From CAWKEY01 sp963848675 (GTDB taxonomy: Bacteria; Pseudomonadota; Gammaproteobacteria; Methylococcales; Methylomonadaceae): 64,000 nt of DNA. The translations under genes and the position numbers were made by a program. The notes beneath the pieces were generated by a model that ran no database searches, was not told where the DNA came from, and saw nothing but the letters and a program-made list of their open reading frames with translations. Of this stretch, positions 8,861 to 19,069 are shown one piece after another (within the stretch, counting starts at the first letter, position 1; every line of letters begins with the position of its first letter). Location: contig CAWKEY010000023.1 of assembly GCA_963848675.1 (NCBI GenBank), positions 434,001 through 498,000 on the forward strand. Direction: 5' to 3'.

Positions 8861-10192
8861 TCAGGCCGTTGCGCTGCAATTTGCGGTTTCCTCTGCCGCC
8901 TGACATGGGCTTTCTGTGCCGATCATTCGCCATGGTTTGGCCAGCATGGCCAATACCAAGGCCTCAACGCCGAAATATATGGGATTGGCCAGAGCTGCTC
9001 CGGGCAAGCCGAAATTTAGTACCATCAGCGGAATACACAGGGCTGCTGTTAGCGCACCGCATACCCGGCCCAGCAATAACAATCTCGTGCGTTTGTTTGC
9101 CAGCAGCGGTTGCGCCACCACGGTTCCCAAAGCATGCAGCGCACAGCCAACCGCGATGGCAGGCATCAACTCAACCGCCGAATGATAGGATTTGGCGAGC
9201 ACCCAGGCCGCTACCCAGTCCTTGGTAAGGAGCAGCAGCGACACGCCGATGATCCCTAACGCAACCACACACCCTATCCATATCCATAAGATCCTGAAGC
9301 CTTCCTTGAATTGGTTTTGGGAAAAACACTGAAAATAAACCGGCTGAAAGGTACGCAACAACACCATCGCACTGCGATTAAACGCCTCGTTGATAATCAT
9401 GTAGGTCGCTGCATATAAACCCACCTCCGCAGCGCTCAGCAAATAGCCAATGACATAGCGATCGCCCAAGCTATTCACCCAAAATATCAATTCCATCGGA
9501 ATGAGCGGCAAAGCGTAGGCCCAGACATCAGTTTTAAAATGTCGTGCGCCGCCGGAATGCTGGTTTTTATCGACTTTCACACTTAGAACAGTTCCCCAAG
9601 CTATATTCGCGACCAGGCTTGCCCCGATGTAACCCAGTAAAACCCACTCGGCCTTGGCGCCGCCCCAGCATACCAACGAGATCGCCAACAATGGGCGCAG
9701 AATGCTGTCGCTGGTCTGCCACAGACTGGCGCCGCGTTGTTTACGCTCTCCGATCAATAACTGTACGCCCAGTTCGCGCCGGACGGTGGCCGCCAGCAGG
9801 ATGCCAGCAAGTGCAAAGAGGGCTATATTGCTGTGCGCGAAATAGCTATAACCAGCACCTCCCAGCAGTAGCAGCGCTATCGCCAGAACCGTCGAACGAG
9901 TAGTCAGACTGGTCACAACTCCATACAAATCTGCACGCTCTGCACTGCTCTGGCATTCCGGCAACAGCCTCATGCCGGCCCAAATGAAGGGATAAGAAAA
10001 AAGCGCCACACCCAAGGCTACAAAACCGTTTAACAACGCGACTTGTCCGTAAATATCCGGCGTAACCAGTTCGGTCAGGACTCGCGTCCCCGCCAGCAAC
10101 GCAATGGCAGACGCCAGTTGCCCAAACAGCACCCAAAACGCATCACCGAATATTCGTCTTTGTTTCAATGCACCAAACATAGTCGTTTTCAT
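8861..10192 (-). CDS. polysaccharide flippase, Wzx-like
   Basis: About 443 residues from ATG 10192 (a TTG two codons upstream is also possible). Many hydrophobic segments, roughly 12, spread along the protein, beginning with AFWVLFGQLASAIALLAGTRVL. The start LTELVTPDIYGQVALLNGFVALG is typical of the MVF/PST polysaccharide-transporter superfamily. The expected role is moving the undecaprenyl-linked repeat unit across the inner membrane. Position directly after the polymerase gene (14 bases between stop and start) supports this. It is not the MurJ lipid II flippase by context. Confidence 0.85.
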   Translation of the reverse strand: MKTTMFGALKQRRIFGDAFWVLFGQLASAIALLAGTRVLTELVTPDIYGQVALLNGFVALGVALFSYPFIWAGMRLLPECQSSAERADLYGVVTSLTTRSTVLAIALLLLGGAGYSYFAHSNIALFALAGILLAATVRRELGVQLLIGERKQRGASLWQTSDSILRPLLAISLVCWGGAKAEWVLLGYIGASLVANIAWGTVLSVKVDKNQHSGGARHFKTDVWAYALPLIPMELIFWVNSLGDRYVIGYLLSAAEVGLYAATYMIINEAFNRSAMVLLRTFQPVYFQCFSQNQFKEGFRILWIWIGCVVALGIIGVSLLLLTKDWVAAWVLAKSYHSAVELMPAIAVGCALHALGTVVAQPLLANKRTRLLLLGRVCGALTAALCIPLMVLNFGLPGAALANPIYFGVEALVLAMLAKPWRMIGTESPCQAAEETANCSATA

Positions 10193-10206
10193 TTGCAAGC
10201 TCGTTG

Positions 10207-11457
10207 TCAGGAGGGACGTTGGGAATAAGCACCCGGCGTCACTGGGCTGGTCCTTTCAGAAACTGAACCAGGCTTGTAGTGGGTGCCCATTACCATGCCC
10301 CACAGCAACATTAACAACGCATTTTGCGGAAAATACTCCCACATATTGAAGGTCAGCCCGGCAACGAAGATAAACATCATCACCAAACCCTTGCTTGGGT
10401 GGACAGACATCCGTGTCGTTGTCCATAACAACAATAGATACGCCAGCAAGCCAATCAAGCCGTAACCATTCAACAGAAATAAATACAGACTGTCGGAGTC
10501 GAATTGGCCTGGAAAATGTTCAGCACCAAACAGAATATTGATAGTGTTGGAACCCAGTCCCAAGCCCCAACCAAACAACACGTCCATCGGATCATGGATG
10601 TAGTTGGCAAATACCCGCTGCCACAGGTCTATGCGGCCGTCTTCGGTGGGATTGGCATCATCACGGCCACTGAGCAGAGGGCTGGACGCCAGCAGCAGCG
10701 CACCCACAGCAAGTACCGGCGCCGGCATCACCAAGGCCCAGCGGTCACGCGGCCGCATTACAGCAAGAATCTGGAAATACACCACCAGCAAGGCGCTGAT
10801 AAACGCGGTGCGCGATCCGCTCAGTAAAGCCAAAAACACGCTCAACGCCAGCCACTTGCGCATGCCCGGAACCAGCGCGAACAACAGCGCGCAAGTCGCC
10901 ATGGTCGCGCCAAACAGATTGGGGCTGACAAAGGTGCCGAATGGCCGTCCACCGCCCAGGAATGACACCCCGAACAAAGGCGGCGCCCACAAGGCCTGCG
11001 CTATCGCCAACACGGCCTGCAAAGCAATGTAATAACGCAGATAATGCGCAAACTTATAGATGACATAGCCCCCCGCGCCCAACCGGCTGGTCACAAATCC
11101 AATCAGGGCCAGCGGCAGGTATTCGAAAACCCGCAGGCCCGCCATCGGTACTACCAACGGTAAACCCAGGTACAGCGCATAGCCCACTTCAAACAGCGCA
11201 TAAGTGGCGACAGCCCCCAAAAATGCCAATACAGAACTGGTGATGGCCCCGCGCCGCAAGCGTGGTTCAAAAAATGCGTAGGCGACCAGCACCAAAAGCA
11301 TGATCTCGCGAAGGATACGTAAACCGAAATCCTGTTCGCCATAAACTTCTTTTACACCCGTCCAGGCCGACTCGACTTGCGGCAAAGCAGCGACGGTCGA
11401 CATGCTGACCAGCGCGAACAGCAGCACCGGCAGGTCTTTCTCTAGACGAATCACCAT
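10207..11457 (-). CDS. O-antigen/exopolysaccharide polymerase, Wzy-like
   Basis: 416 residues, ATG 11457 with AGGTG upstream, three bases after the wzc stop. About 10-12 hydrophobic segments, and a large polar loop near residues 260-310 (SGRDDANPTEDGRIDLWQRV...HPMD... GWGLGLGSNT) of the kind carried by the O-antigen ligase/polymerase (Wzy_C) superfamily. In a Wzx/Wzy locus it should join repeat units on the periplasmic side. WaaL-type ligase activity cannot be excluded from sequence, but the place between Wzc and Wzx favours polymerase. Confidence 0.82.
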   Translation of the reverse strand: MVIRLEKDLPVLLFALVSMSTVAALPQVESAWTGVKEVYGEQDFGLRILREIMLLVLVAYAFFEPRLRRGAITSSVLAFLGAVATYALFEVGYALYLGLPLVVPMAGLRVFEYLPLALIGFVTSRLGAGGYVIYKFAHYLRYYIALQAVLAIAQALWAPPLFGVSFLGGGRPFGTFVSPNLFGATMATCALLFALVPGMRKWLALSVFLALLSGSRTAFISALLVVYFQILAVMRPRDRWALVMPAPVLAVGALLLASSPLLSGRDDANPTEDGRIDLWQRVFANYIHDPMDVLFGWGLGLGSNTINILFGAEHFPGQFDSDSLYLFLLNGYGLIGLLAYLLLLWTTTRMSVHPSKGLVMMFIFVAGLTFNMWEYFPQNALLMLLWGMVMGTHYKPGSVSERTSPVTPGAYSQRPS

Positions 11458-11460
11458 GCT

Positions 11461-13839
11461 TTACACCTGGACACTTTTGCCCGTCTCTATCGTGGATGCA
11501 ACAACGGGTAGCGAATCCCTATCCAGATGTTTTTCCAGCCAGTCGCCCATCACCTGATATCCCGCCATCAAAGCCGATTGATCTTTATGTTCGATGTCGG
11601 TGCGGTGGTAGGCGTAGCCATAATAGGGGTAATACGATGAACCTTCCTTCATGTCATTAATAATGAAGCCATTCGGTTTCACACCGACCTGTTGGAAACG
11701 CCTAAAGCTCACTTCCAGTTCCTGCGCCGTATAGCGGCCTTCCTTGACCACCAGAAATGTGGCATCCGCGTGTTTGCCGATAATGGCGGCATCGGTGGCG
11801 CCCAAAATCGGCGGCGAATCGATGATGATATGGTTGTAAAAACTCTTCAATTGCTCCAGAGTTTCGGACAACTCGCCAAGCACCAGCAATTCAGACGGAT
11901 TCATCACCATATTGCCTCTGGGTATCAAATCCACTCCGACATCGGGCAGGCTGACAATCACCTCACCGAGCGTAGCCTTACCGGCCAACAGATCGGAAAG
12001 CCCGGGCTGTTTGCCGATGGAAAAGGTTTCGTGTAGCCGGCCGTTGCGCATGTCGGCATCGATGATCAACACCCGCTTCTGGATGCTGGCCAGTAGCGCC
12101 GACAAATTGGTGCTGACAAACGATTTACCCATACCGGGCGCCGGACTACTGACCATGATCACCTTGCTTTCGTGTTTGGCCAGCGTGGCTTCGAGTGTGG
12201 TACGCAGGCCGCGCAGCGACTCGATGGAAATATCCAGTGGATCCTGGCTGACCAGGATGCCGGGCTGTCTATCGTTGCCCTGATCGATCTGCCGTGTCAG
12301 TTTGCGCTGCTTCTTGCTATGCGGTATGGCGGCGAACAGCGGCAGACCGACCTGATATTCCAGCAGCGCCGGATAATTGTCGTGGCGCTGCAAGGAATGT
12401 CTCAGAAACACCAAAGCCGATCCCAAACTCAGCCCGAGCATACTGGCGATAGCCAGCAACAAGCCGGGTCTAGGCCAATACGGTTTTTCCGGAGTTACCG
12501 CAAAATCGACGATGCGCGAGTTGCCCAGCGAACCGGCCGCCGCAATGCGCTGTTCCTGGGCGCTGTTCAGCAGCGAGGTATACAGTTCGGTATTGACCTG
12601 CACGTCCCGCGACAGGCTCACCACACTCTGCTGCGTGCGCGGCAGATCCTTGATCCGCTTCTCTAAACTCCACAACTTCCGGTTGACGCGCTTGATTTGC
12701 GCATTGGTGGCGACCATGTCCGGATGGGCGCTCTCAAAGCGCTGGCTCTGCTCGTCGTACTTCTGTTTGAGTTGAATGCCCAGGGTTTCCATTTCGGCCG
12801 CTTGCTTGAGCAATATCTCCGCCTCGGCAGAGATGTCAACGGCGCCATGCTTTTGACGGTATGCGCTCAGGCCTTGTTCGGCCTTTTCCAGGCGTTCCTT
12901 GACGATGGGCAGCTGGCTCTCCAGAAAACTCAGCTTTTGACCAGCCTCCGCAGACTCCCAATTGACCGTCGCGTTCACGTAAATAGTGGCGATATCATTG
13001 ACTGATTTGGCAAGTTGCTCCGGATCTCGGCCTTTGAGCTCGACGCTGAGAATATTGGTGTCCTTGGAAACCTCCTTGACGGAAAAGGCCTTTTGCAAGG
13101 TTTCGATGGCAGCCAGCGTGGTCCTTTTGGTCAGCGTGAAATGGGTGCCGGTATGACCCTCGAGTTGTTCGAGCTTAATGACGATCGGACTCGCCTCACC
13201 GATGCCGGTTGTAAGGGTATCGCCTACCTGACCTTCGGCCAACATTTCACCCTCAGGCCCGAGCAAGCGAAAGCGGTTCAGCTCCATGGCAACCAGGGTA
13301 AACTCTTCGTCCAGATAACGATCCGGCACATTAAAGGTGGCAACCTTCAGTTTTTCACCGCCCCAGGCCCAGCGTCTAAATCCCAACCAGGGCGTTGCAA
13401 TGCCGTCATGCGCGTCATGCCGGCGAGCCAGAGTCTCTCCAATAACCGGAAAGTAAAGGGGTGAATATTCGACCATCAGGTTCAGGTTCTCCACCACCTT
13501 GCCAAGCACCGAACGCGAACGCAGGATTTCCACCTCACGCTGCGCCCGTGGATTTTCGGCTTCGGAGGCGGCGCCGTTGTTGGCCTCGCTACGCAGCGGA
13601 GCGGCCAGCAGGGCCTTGTTCTTGTCAATCCGTAACAGTGCGTCGGCCTTGTAGGTGCGTGGCGCCAAAACCAGATAGACCGCTGTCACCAGCAATGTCG
13701 CTACCAGCGTCAGCAGAATGGTCTTTCTGCTCTCGTGCAGCAAGTCGACATAGTCACGGATACTTGTGCCATGCTCCTCGATCCGGGACGGACTCAGCGG
13801 CGGCAACAGTGTAGCTTCGTTCTGTGAATGCATTTTCAT
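11461..13839 (-). CDS. wzc: polysaccharide co-polymerase and tyrosine autokinase, Wzc-like
   Basis: About 792 residues from ATG 13839 (an ATG two codons later is equally possible). The frame is open 58 codons further upstream, but that part overlaps the wza gene and is not family-like. Order: short cytoplasmic start, Wzz domain with a first membrane segment (ILLTLVATLLVTAVYLVLAP), a periplasmic coiled-coil region, a second membrane segment (LLLAIASMLGLSLGSALVFL), then the BY-kinase domain with Walker A SSPAPGMGKS, Walker A' VLIIDADMRNGRLH and Walker B IIIDSPP. A tyrosine cluster YYPYYGYAY lies near the end, although about 50 residues follow it. It controls chain length and export together with Wza. 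Confidence 0.93.
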   Translation of the reverse strand: MKMHSQNEATLLPPLSPSRIEEHGTSIRDYVDLLHESRKTILLTLVATLLVTAVYLVLAPRTYKADALLRIDKNKALLAAPLRSEANNGAASEAENPRAQREVEILRSRSVLGKVVENLNLMVEYSPLYFPVIGETLARRHDAHDGIATPWLGFRRWAWGGEKLKVATFNVPDRYLDEEFTLVAMELNRFRLLGPEGEMLAEGQVGDTLTTGIGEASPIVIKLEQLEGHTGTHFTLTKRTTLAAIETLQKAFSVKEVSKDTNILSVELKGRDPEQLAKSVNDIATIYVNATVNWESAEAGQKLSFLESQLPIVKERLEKAEQGLSAYRQKHGAVDISAEAEILLKQAAEMETLGIQLKQKYDEQSQRFESAHPDMVATNAQIKRVNRKLWSLEKRIKDLPRTQQSVVSLSRDVQVNTELYTSLLNSAQEQRIAAAGSLGNSRIVDFAVTPEKPYWPRPGLLLAIASMLGLSLGSALVFLRHSLQRHDNYPALLEYQVGLPLFAAIPHSKKQRKLTRQIDQGNDRQPGILVSQDPLDISIESLRGLRTTLEATLAKHESKVIMVSSPAPGMGKSFVSTNLSALLASIQKRVLIIDADMRNGRLHETFSIGKQPGLSDLLAGKATLGEVIVSLPDVGVDLIPRGNMVMNPSELLVLGELSETLEQLKSFYNHIIIDSPPILGATDAAIIGKHADATFLVVKEGRYTAQELEVSFRRFQQVGVKPNGFIINDMKEGSSYYPYYGYAYHRTDIEHKDQSALMAGYQVMGDWLEKHLDRDSLPVVASTIETGKSVQV

Positions 13840-13882
13840 ATCCCAATTATGTGAAAAGATAAGCCAATAATCTTGTATGCCA

Positions 13883-14983
13883 TTACATTCCCATGATCGC
13901 AGCTTGCGACATAATCGATGTGAACGATCCCGGCAGGATTTGGTTGAGAACGCGTGACCACTGGGTGACGCCCGCCGTGCCGACGAAAACTGTATCTTGC
14001 GCTTGCAAAGCAAACTGGCTCGCCAGAATCATGGCATCGGGCGATTCCGCATTCAGCTGAAAAATCTCGGGGTTCATATTACCTGGACGAATCACATAGA
14101 TGTCTTCCGGCCTGGATGTGTTGAAATCCACACCATAAGCTTCCGCCAGAGCTTGCGACAACGACAACCTGCCCTTGTTGATCTGCAGGGCCTGCTGCCT
14201 GCCGACTTCACCCATTATTAACACTTTGTTATCCTTGCTGTCGGGGATGTTCAGCACGTCGCCGTCCTTAAGCAACAGGTTCTGGGTGGAGTTGCCCTTT
14301 TCATACAAGGCCAGTACATCGATCTTGTAGAGTTTGCCATCGCGCGCCAGAGCAACGTTTCTCATATCGGCATTCTCTGTCACGCCACCGGCGCGGCTGA
14401 TGGCTTCAGCCACCGTCATCGGCGTCTCGTTCATGGACTGAATGCCGGGGGTTTTGACTTCGCCAACCACGGCTGCCCTGTGACTCTGGAAAGACAGCAC
14501 CCGGACATCGAGTTTGACTTTTTTGAAGTATTTGGAAAGTTCCTGAGTCAGTTCTGCCCTGACCTCACTGACGGTCTTTCCAGCCACATGGAGGTTACCC
14601 ACATAGGGAAAATACAATTCGCCGTTTTCGTCCACCACTTTACCGGCCAGCTCGGGCAATATCTTTTCCCCGCCGGGATCGTTCAGCTCTGGATGCTCCC
14701 AAACGGTAATCATCAATCGGTCTTGCGGGCCGATTCGATAAATAGCTTTGCTAATGTCCACCGGCGGCAGATTGTTGACCGCTTGCTGCCGTGAGTTTTC
14801 CCGCTCGATGATCACATCTGCGGTAATCGGCACGATCCGGGTCTTTTCCTTGACCATCTTGCCGTTTTTCATCGTTGGCACTTCCAGCTCCGACATATTG
14901 TTGTCGACCTCCATATTCATGCCGGGCGTTAAAGAACAAGCCGACAGCAGTAAAGCCGGTATCAGGGGAATTAATCTAAACAT
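13883..14983 (-). CDS. wza: outer-membrane polysaccharide export lipoprotein, Wza-like
   Basis: About 366 residues from ATG 14983, preferred because AAGGA lies upstream; an ATG at 15007 overlaps the previous stop. The signal peptide ends in the lipobox LLLSAC, so the protein should be a lipoprotein. The poly-export domain (YRIGPQDRLMITVWEHPELN) is followed by SLBB-type repeats (VVGEVKTPGIQSMNETPMTV and VLIMGEVGRQQALQINKGRL). These form the periplasmic ring of the export channel. It sits between the initiating transferase and Wzc, as in EPS loci of methanotrophs and other gammaproteobacteria. Confidence 0.92.
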   Translation of the reverse strand: MFRLIPLIPALLLSACSLTPGMNMEVDNNMSELEVPTMKNGKMVKEKTRIVPITADVIIERENSRQQAVNNLPPVDISKAIYRIGPQDRLMITVWEHPELNDPGGEKILPELAGKVVDENGELYFPYVGNLHVAGKTVSEVRAELTQELSKYFKKVKLDVRVLSFQSHRAAVVGEVKTPGIQSMNETPMTVAEAISRAGGVTENADMRNVALARDGKLYKIDVLALYEKGNSTQNLLLKDGDVLNIPDSKDNKVLIMGEVGRQQALQINKGRLSLSQALAEAYGVDFNTSRPEDIYVIRPGNMNPEIFQLNAESPDAMILASQFALQAQDTVFVGTAGVTQWSRVLNQILPGSFTSIMSQAAIMGM

Positions 14984-14996
14984 GGCGAGGTATTCC

Positions 14997-16418
14997 TTAA
15001 TAAGCATTTTTATTGATAAAACCGGTTAGCAGCGTGCGCAAGGCAATTTCCAGATCGAACCATATCGACCAATGCTGGATGTAATACAAATCGTGTTCGA
15101 TACGCTGGTTCAGGTCGGTATCTCCGCGCCAGCCATTGACTTGCGCCCAGCCGGTGATGCCGGCCTTGACCATGTGCTTTTTCATGTAGTTCGGCACTTG
15201 ATCCTTGAAGACTTCGACAAAATCAGGACGTTCCGGACGCGGTCCGACCAGGGACATATCGCCTCTGAGCACATTGATCAGCTGGGGCAATTCGTCCAGA
15301 CTGGTTTTGCGCAAGAAGCTGCCAAACCGGGTTGCCCGATTCTCGCCTGGCTTAGCCCATACCGCGCCGGATTGGGCTTCGGCGTTCACAGGCATCGAGC
15401 GGAACTTCAGGATGGTGAAGGAACGGTTGTTCCAGCCCACCCGCTCTTGCCGGTAAAACACCGGGCCGCGTGAACTGATCTTAACGCCGAGTGCGATGAG
15501 TAGCAGCAACGGACTGATCAGAACCAAGATGATGAACGCCAGCAATCGATCTTCAATTTCCTTGACATAACGGTTGACGCCATGCAGTGGAGAAACCGAA
15601 AAATCCAGGGTCGGAATGCCGGCTACCGTGTTCAAGCTGAGAAATTTACTTTGCTTGAACGCAAAACAGTCGATCACCAGGCGGATACTGACAGGAAGAT
15701 GGCGCAGTTCATGCTGGGCACGTTCCGCGAGTGATTCGCCGGGGAAGGCAATCCATACTTCATCCACGGCTTGTTCAGTAACTATGGCCGTGAGATCTTG
15801 TATATTGCCGAGCCGCGGGAGCGAGAAATCGCCCACCGCGTGCCGGTTTTCGAAGCGGTCATCGACATAACCGATGACTTGCAGGCCTGCCCAGGATGAA
15901 TGACGCAACTGCCGGCTGACCGCAATCGCCATATGGTTCAAGCCGACCATAAGGATGCGCCCCTGTGACCAGCCGCGCGAACGCAACCATTTCAACAACA
16001 GGGACAGCAGGCCTCGGGCGCTCAGCACGGATAACAAGCCCAACCCCCACCAGGTCATAATCCAGCGATAACTGGAGCCGAACCAGAAATGCAAACGAAT
16101 CAGGGCGACAATGGCAATAACCAGTGCAATTGCCGATACCCAGGCCCTGACGATACGCGCGACTTCCCCGCGCATGGCGTCATTCTGCCAGGGACGATAG
16201 ACCTGGCCGATTTCGAAAAAGATGATGGTCGCCAGAACACCCAAAGCAGTCACGATCCGGTAGTGCTGATCAATGTCAAACTGGCGAAGCCAGAAATAAT
16301 GGGCAACCCAAGCGGCGCCGATAAGCATGGCTATATCGATAAACCGCAGCAACAGGATCACCGTGTGTCCATATTGCTTGAAGAGCCCGTTGAAAATGTT
16401 GCCTAAACCGAGTGGCAT
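14997..16418 (-). CDS. undecaprenyl-phosphate sugar phosphotransferase, WcaJ/EpsE-like
   Basis: About 473 residues if the ATG at 16418 is used (AGGGGTT upstream); an ATG at 16484 would add 22 residues. N-terminal membrane segments (about four to five), a Rossmann-like central domain (ILMVGLNHMAIAVSRQL... VIGYVDDR), another membrane helix (LLAFIILVLISPLLLLIALG), then the bacterial sugar transferase domain with RQERVGWNNRSFTILKFRSM, LDELPQLINVLRGDMSLVGP and RPERP. It starts the repeat unit by moving a hexose-1-phosphate onto undecaprenyl phosphate. As first gene of the cluster it probably has the main promoter in the 285 bases upstream; I could not define one. Confidence 0.92.
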   Translation of the reverse strand: MPLGLGNIFNGLFKQYGHTVILLLRFIDIAMLIGAAWVAHYFWLRQFDIDQHYRIVTALGVLATIIFFEIGQVYRPWQNDAMRGEVARIVRAWVSAIALVIAIVALIRLHFWFGSSYRWIMTWWGLGLLSVLSARGLLSLLLKWLRSRGWSQGRILMVGLNHMAIAVSRQLRHSSWAGLQVIGYVDDRFENRHAVGDFSLPRLGNIQDLTAIVTEQAVDEVWIAFPGESLAERAQHELRHLPVSIRLVIDCFAFKQSKFLSLNTVAGIPTLDFSVSPLHGVNRYVKEIEDRLLAFIILVLISPLLLLIALGVKISSRGPVFYRQERVGWNNRSFTILKFRSMPVNAEAQSGAVWAKPGENRATRFGSFLRKTSLDELPQLINVLRGDMSLVGPRPERPDFVEVFKDQVPNYMKKHMVKAGITGWAQVNGWRGDTDLNQRIEHDLYYIQHWSIWFDLEIALRTLLTGFINKNAY

Positions 16419-16703
16419 ATTCGCTAAACCCCTGTTATGTCTGTTTTCAATGATGAACGCCGAAAGCGTTCTTCCCAAAGTCATTGCGACAGCATTAGGC
16501 GCAAGTCGCTACGATTGGCTTAAAGAATACAGAATCAAGATGAGAGGAAACCCGGGGGTTTGATTAAGATTTGATGAAGATGGGATTAGTTTTGAATGAA
16601 GCCAGGCAATCCCGGCCGCGCCGAAGTCAGTGCCGGTGCGGGCGGAGGCGCCGGGATATCGGCTCCTGTCTCCCTTGCATATCCGGCTCCACTTAGAGTG
16701 TGG

Positions 16704-17363
16704 TCATTCTCCATTCCTGCCGGAATCGGACCAATTTCGATCAATCACGGGGTGGAACAGGTAATACAGCGGAATGCTCAGGAAGAATAGGCTGCTGAGA
16801 TGCAGGCTCAGGTATAAAAGCGGGATGGCTATCAAGCTGATAATAATTGGACTCACAATCATTCGCCGGGTTACCTGCCAGCGGACATCGTCCTCAATCT
16901 TACGTACGAGCAGTTCGGGATGTGAAGCCGCATAAGTCCAGATTGCGATCAGAGCAAGCCCAATGACAATTTGTTCAACGCCAAATAGCAGCGTCACCAA
17001 TACCTCGTCGCGATAGGCGCCTTTGAGCTTCGTGAAAAAGGGCAGCAGGGTGACCGGAAACAGAAAAAACAGATTCAGCCAAATCAGCGTTCTGCTGCCG
17101 TTCCGGAAAAAATGCATGATGGCAGCGTGTTGTAGCCAATACGTGCCTGCCAGCCAAAAACTGACCGCGTAAATCAGCAGATCAAAGCCGATACGCTCCA
17201 GAAACATAAAAAGCCCTTGTTCGGAAAAGCGGTGATCGGTAGGGACGTCGATACCCAGAACCAACAAGGTGACGACGATGGCGAAGACGCCGTCCACCAG
17301 TGCTTTGCAGCGATCGAGGCTGAAAGCTCCGGTGGAGCCGGATGATAGAAGTTCTTTTAGCAT
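16704..17363 (-). CDS. TMEM175/DUF1211 family membrane protein
   Basis: About 219 residues from ATG 17363; a GTG at 17402 is an alternative start. Six hydrophobic segments are visible. The first carries RCKALVDGVFAIVVTLLVLG followed by IDVP, matching the R-x-x-x-F-SDGVFAI signature of bacterial TMEM175 potassium channels, but with LVDG in place of the usual FSDG, so pore gating may differ. Function as a K+ channel is inferred from family only. It stands between the polysaccharide locus and a porin gene with the same orientation. Confidence 0.8.
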   Translation of the reverse strand: MLKELLSSGSTGAFSLDRCKALVDGVFAIVVTLLVLGIDVPTDHRFSEQGLFMFLERIGFDLLIYAVSFWLAGTYWLQHAAIMHFFRNGSRTLIWLNLFFLFPVTLLPFFTKLKGAYRDEVLVTLLFGVEQIVIGLALIAIWTYAASHPELLVRKIEDDVRWQVTRRMIVSPIIISLIAIPLLYLSLHLSSLFFLSIPLYYLFHPVIDRNWSDSGRNGE

Positions 17364-17419
17364 AATCTTGTCTCGCAAACCATTGCAGCGATTGAACGGC
17401 ACTCAGGCCTTGGGCAAAC

Positions 17420-18835
17420 CTAAAATAGTATATTCATGCGCAGACTTGCCTCGAGGGCAGTATCCATATTCTGCAATCCGTTACCCTTGCTGAGGGCTTT
17501 GTTCAAGCCGGAATTGATGACCTGAAGATTGGGACTTAGGTTTAACCACGGCGTGATCGCAGCGGTATAGTACATCTCGATGGCATCTTCATGATCCAGA
17601 CCCAGATTCAGCCTGTCACGGAGCAAGGGCACAAATTGATCACTAAACTGCGTCCGCGCCCAGCCAATGCCAAAGCTATCGCGCGGCCGTCCGGAAAATG
17701 CGCCTTTACCGCCAATCCCCATCAAATAGCTGTATTGGATCGGGTTGGGATTGCCGTCGCTGGCGCCAAAACTAAAGAAAAGACCGATACCGCGTTTTGG
17801 GTCGTCATCGGGTTGCCAGAAATATTGATCAAAGCTATAGACAACATTCCAAGTGCTGTTCTTTTTATTGGCAGCCTCAACCGGAATGGCTAGTTGCGGA
17901 AAATATTTATTGAGAATCCGCTCGAGCAGTGGGCCAGGGTTGCCGAGGATGGGATAGCGCTCTTGTAAAAGCGCGCGTTTAAGGTTAGCTGGATCTTGAT
18001 CAAGCGACAAACGGGTCTTGTCGCTCCACAGCCCGGATACACTTTGATGACCTACTAATCCAAAAGGCTTGATTTTGATATTTGCCGCGCTCAACAATGT
18101 CACGCCGTCATCGAAGGCTTTGCCGATGTCATTTTCAGTCGGTGTACCGCTGGCATCCAGCGCCAAGGCCATCAAGGTGATATCTGGCGTTGGTAGGATC
18201 AGAACGCCACCCCCGTAAGCTGAAATCGGCGCCATGGCATAAGCCGAGGATATATTCAGCGCCGTGTTCATAAATTGGGTGCGATAGTCGCCATAGAACT
18301 CGGTGGGGCTAAATTCGAACAGGTTCAGTTTCCCCATCGTGACACCAAAGTGGGGACTTAAAAACTGGGTGTATGAGGCCTGCATCAGACCGCTACTTGC
18401 CTCGTCATATTTGGGATATAGCGAAGCTACATTAATGGGTATAAAAGCGCCGGACTGATCTTGTAAGGTATTTCCAAAGCTGGATACACCTTCAAACTTG
18501 AAGAAACCGCCTGGCCAAAGCCCCAGTTTACCGGTATCGATATTCAGTGTGTAGTCGACGTTACCCCAGAATTCGGCGCCGGTGTCATTACCGCCGGTCA
18601 TGACACCGCCCGGCATTAACAACATGTTGGCATCCAATTCCACGCCTTTCTTGCTCATCTCATCCCTGACGCCGCCCCAATCGCCCGTTAAACGCTGGCG
18701 TGAAGACAAATCCCCGCCCCAGGTTTCAGGTACTTCCACGGGACCCAATGCGTTGGCCGCTGATCCAAACCCCAGCAGCAGACACGATGCCAGTAGGCTA
18801 GGTAACCTTTCCTTGGCCCAAATGTTATGCTTCAT
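17420..18835 (-). CDS. carbohydrate-selective porin, OprB family
   Basis: About 471 residues from ATG 18835, which has AGGAG upstream; the longer frame from 18874 adds 13 unlikely residues. A signal peptide ending near AANALG is followed by the OprB hallmark RLTGDWGGVRDEMSKKGVEL and repeated beta-strand-like segments. The C-terminus LEASLRMNILF ends with phenylalanine, as outer-membrane barrels do. Expected in the outer membrane as a passive channel for sugars or other small solutes; specificity is unknown. No partner genes of a sugar system are next to it. Confidence 0.9.
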   Translation of the reverse strand: MKHNIWAKERLPSLLASCLLLGFGSAANALGPVEVPETWGGDLSSRQRLTGDWGGVRDEMSKKGVELDANMLLMPGGVMTGGNDTGAEFWGNVDYTLNIDTGKLGLWPGGFFKFEGVSSFGNTLQDQSGAFIPINVASLYPKYDEASSGLMQASYTQFLSPHFGVTMGKLNLFEFSPTEFYGDYRTQFMNTALNISSAYAMAPISAYGGGVLILPTPDITLMALALDASGTPTENDIGKAFDDGVTLLSAANIKIKPFGLVGHQSVSGLWSDKTRLSLDQDPANLKRALLQERYPILGNPGPLLERILNKYFPQLAIPVEAANKKNSTWNVVYSFDQYFWQPDDDPKRGIGLFFSFGASDGNPNPIQYSYLMGIGGKGAFSGRPRDSFGIGWARTQFSDQFVPLLRDRLNLGLDHEDAIEMYYTAAITPWLNLSPNLQVINSGLNKALSKGNGLQNMDTALEASLRMNILF

Positions 18836-18986
18836 GTTCTTTCTCCTAATTTCATTTTCCTGGTAGTTAATCATTTACTGGATACTGGCGAGTCATGCAG
18901 GGCTTGTATTAATCATTACCGATTCCCTGGAATAATAAACACTCTGGCCGGAGCGGCACTTTAGACAATAGCATGAGAGCCGAGGT

Positions 18987-19018
18987 GTCGGGTTACGGCT
19001 GCCCCTAACTCGACCTAC
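18987..19018. repeat. dispersed repeat (GTCGGGTTACGGC family), copy 2
   Basis: GTCGGGTTACGGCTGCCCCT then AACTCGACCTACA repeats the ends of the element at 8814-8849 with an altered middle. It lies downstream in the 234-base gap between the porin and the glycine-rich protein gene; the rest of that gap shows nothing I can name. Confidence 0.45.
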
Positions 19019-19069
19019 ACAGTGTTCGCCAGGTATTGGCAATGCAGTCGCTTATCTTACGGCGATAGC

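Noticed and set aside
16704..17363. TMEM175-like gene as part of the polysaccharide locus
   Set aside because: It lies upstream of the first polysaccharide gene with a 285-base gap and has no known role in export; kept as a separate gene.
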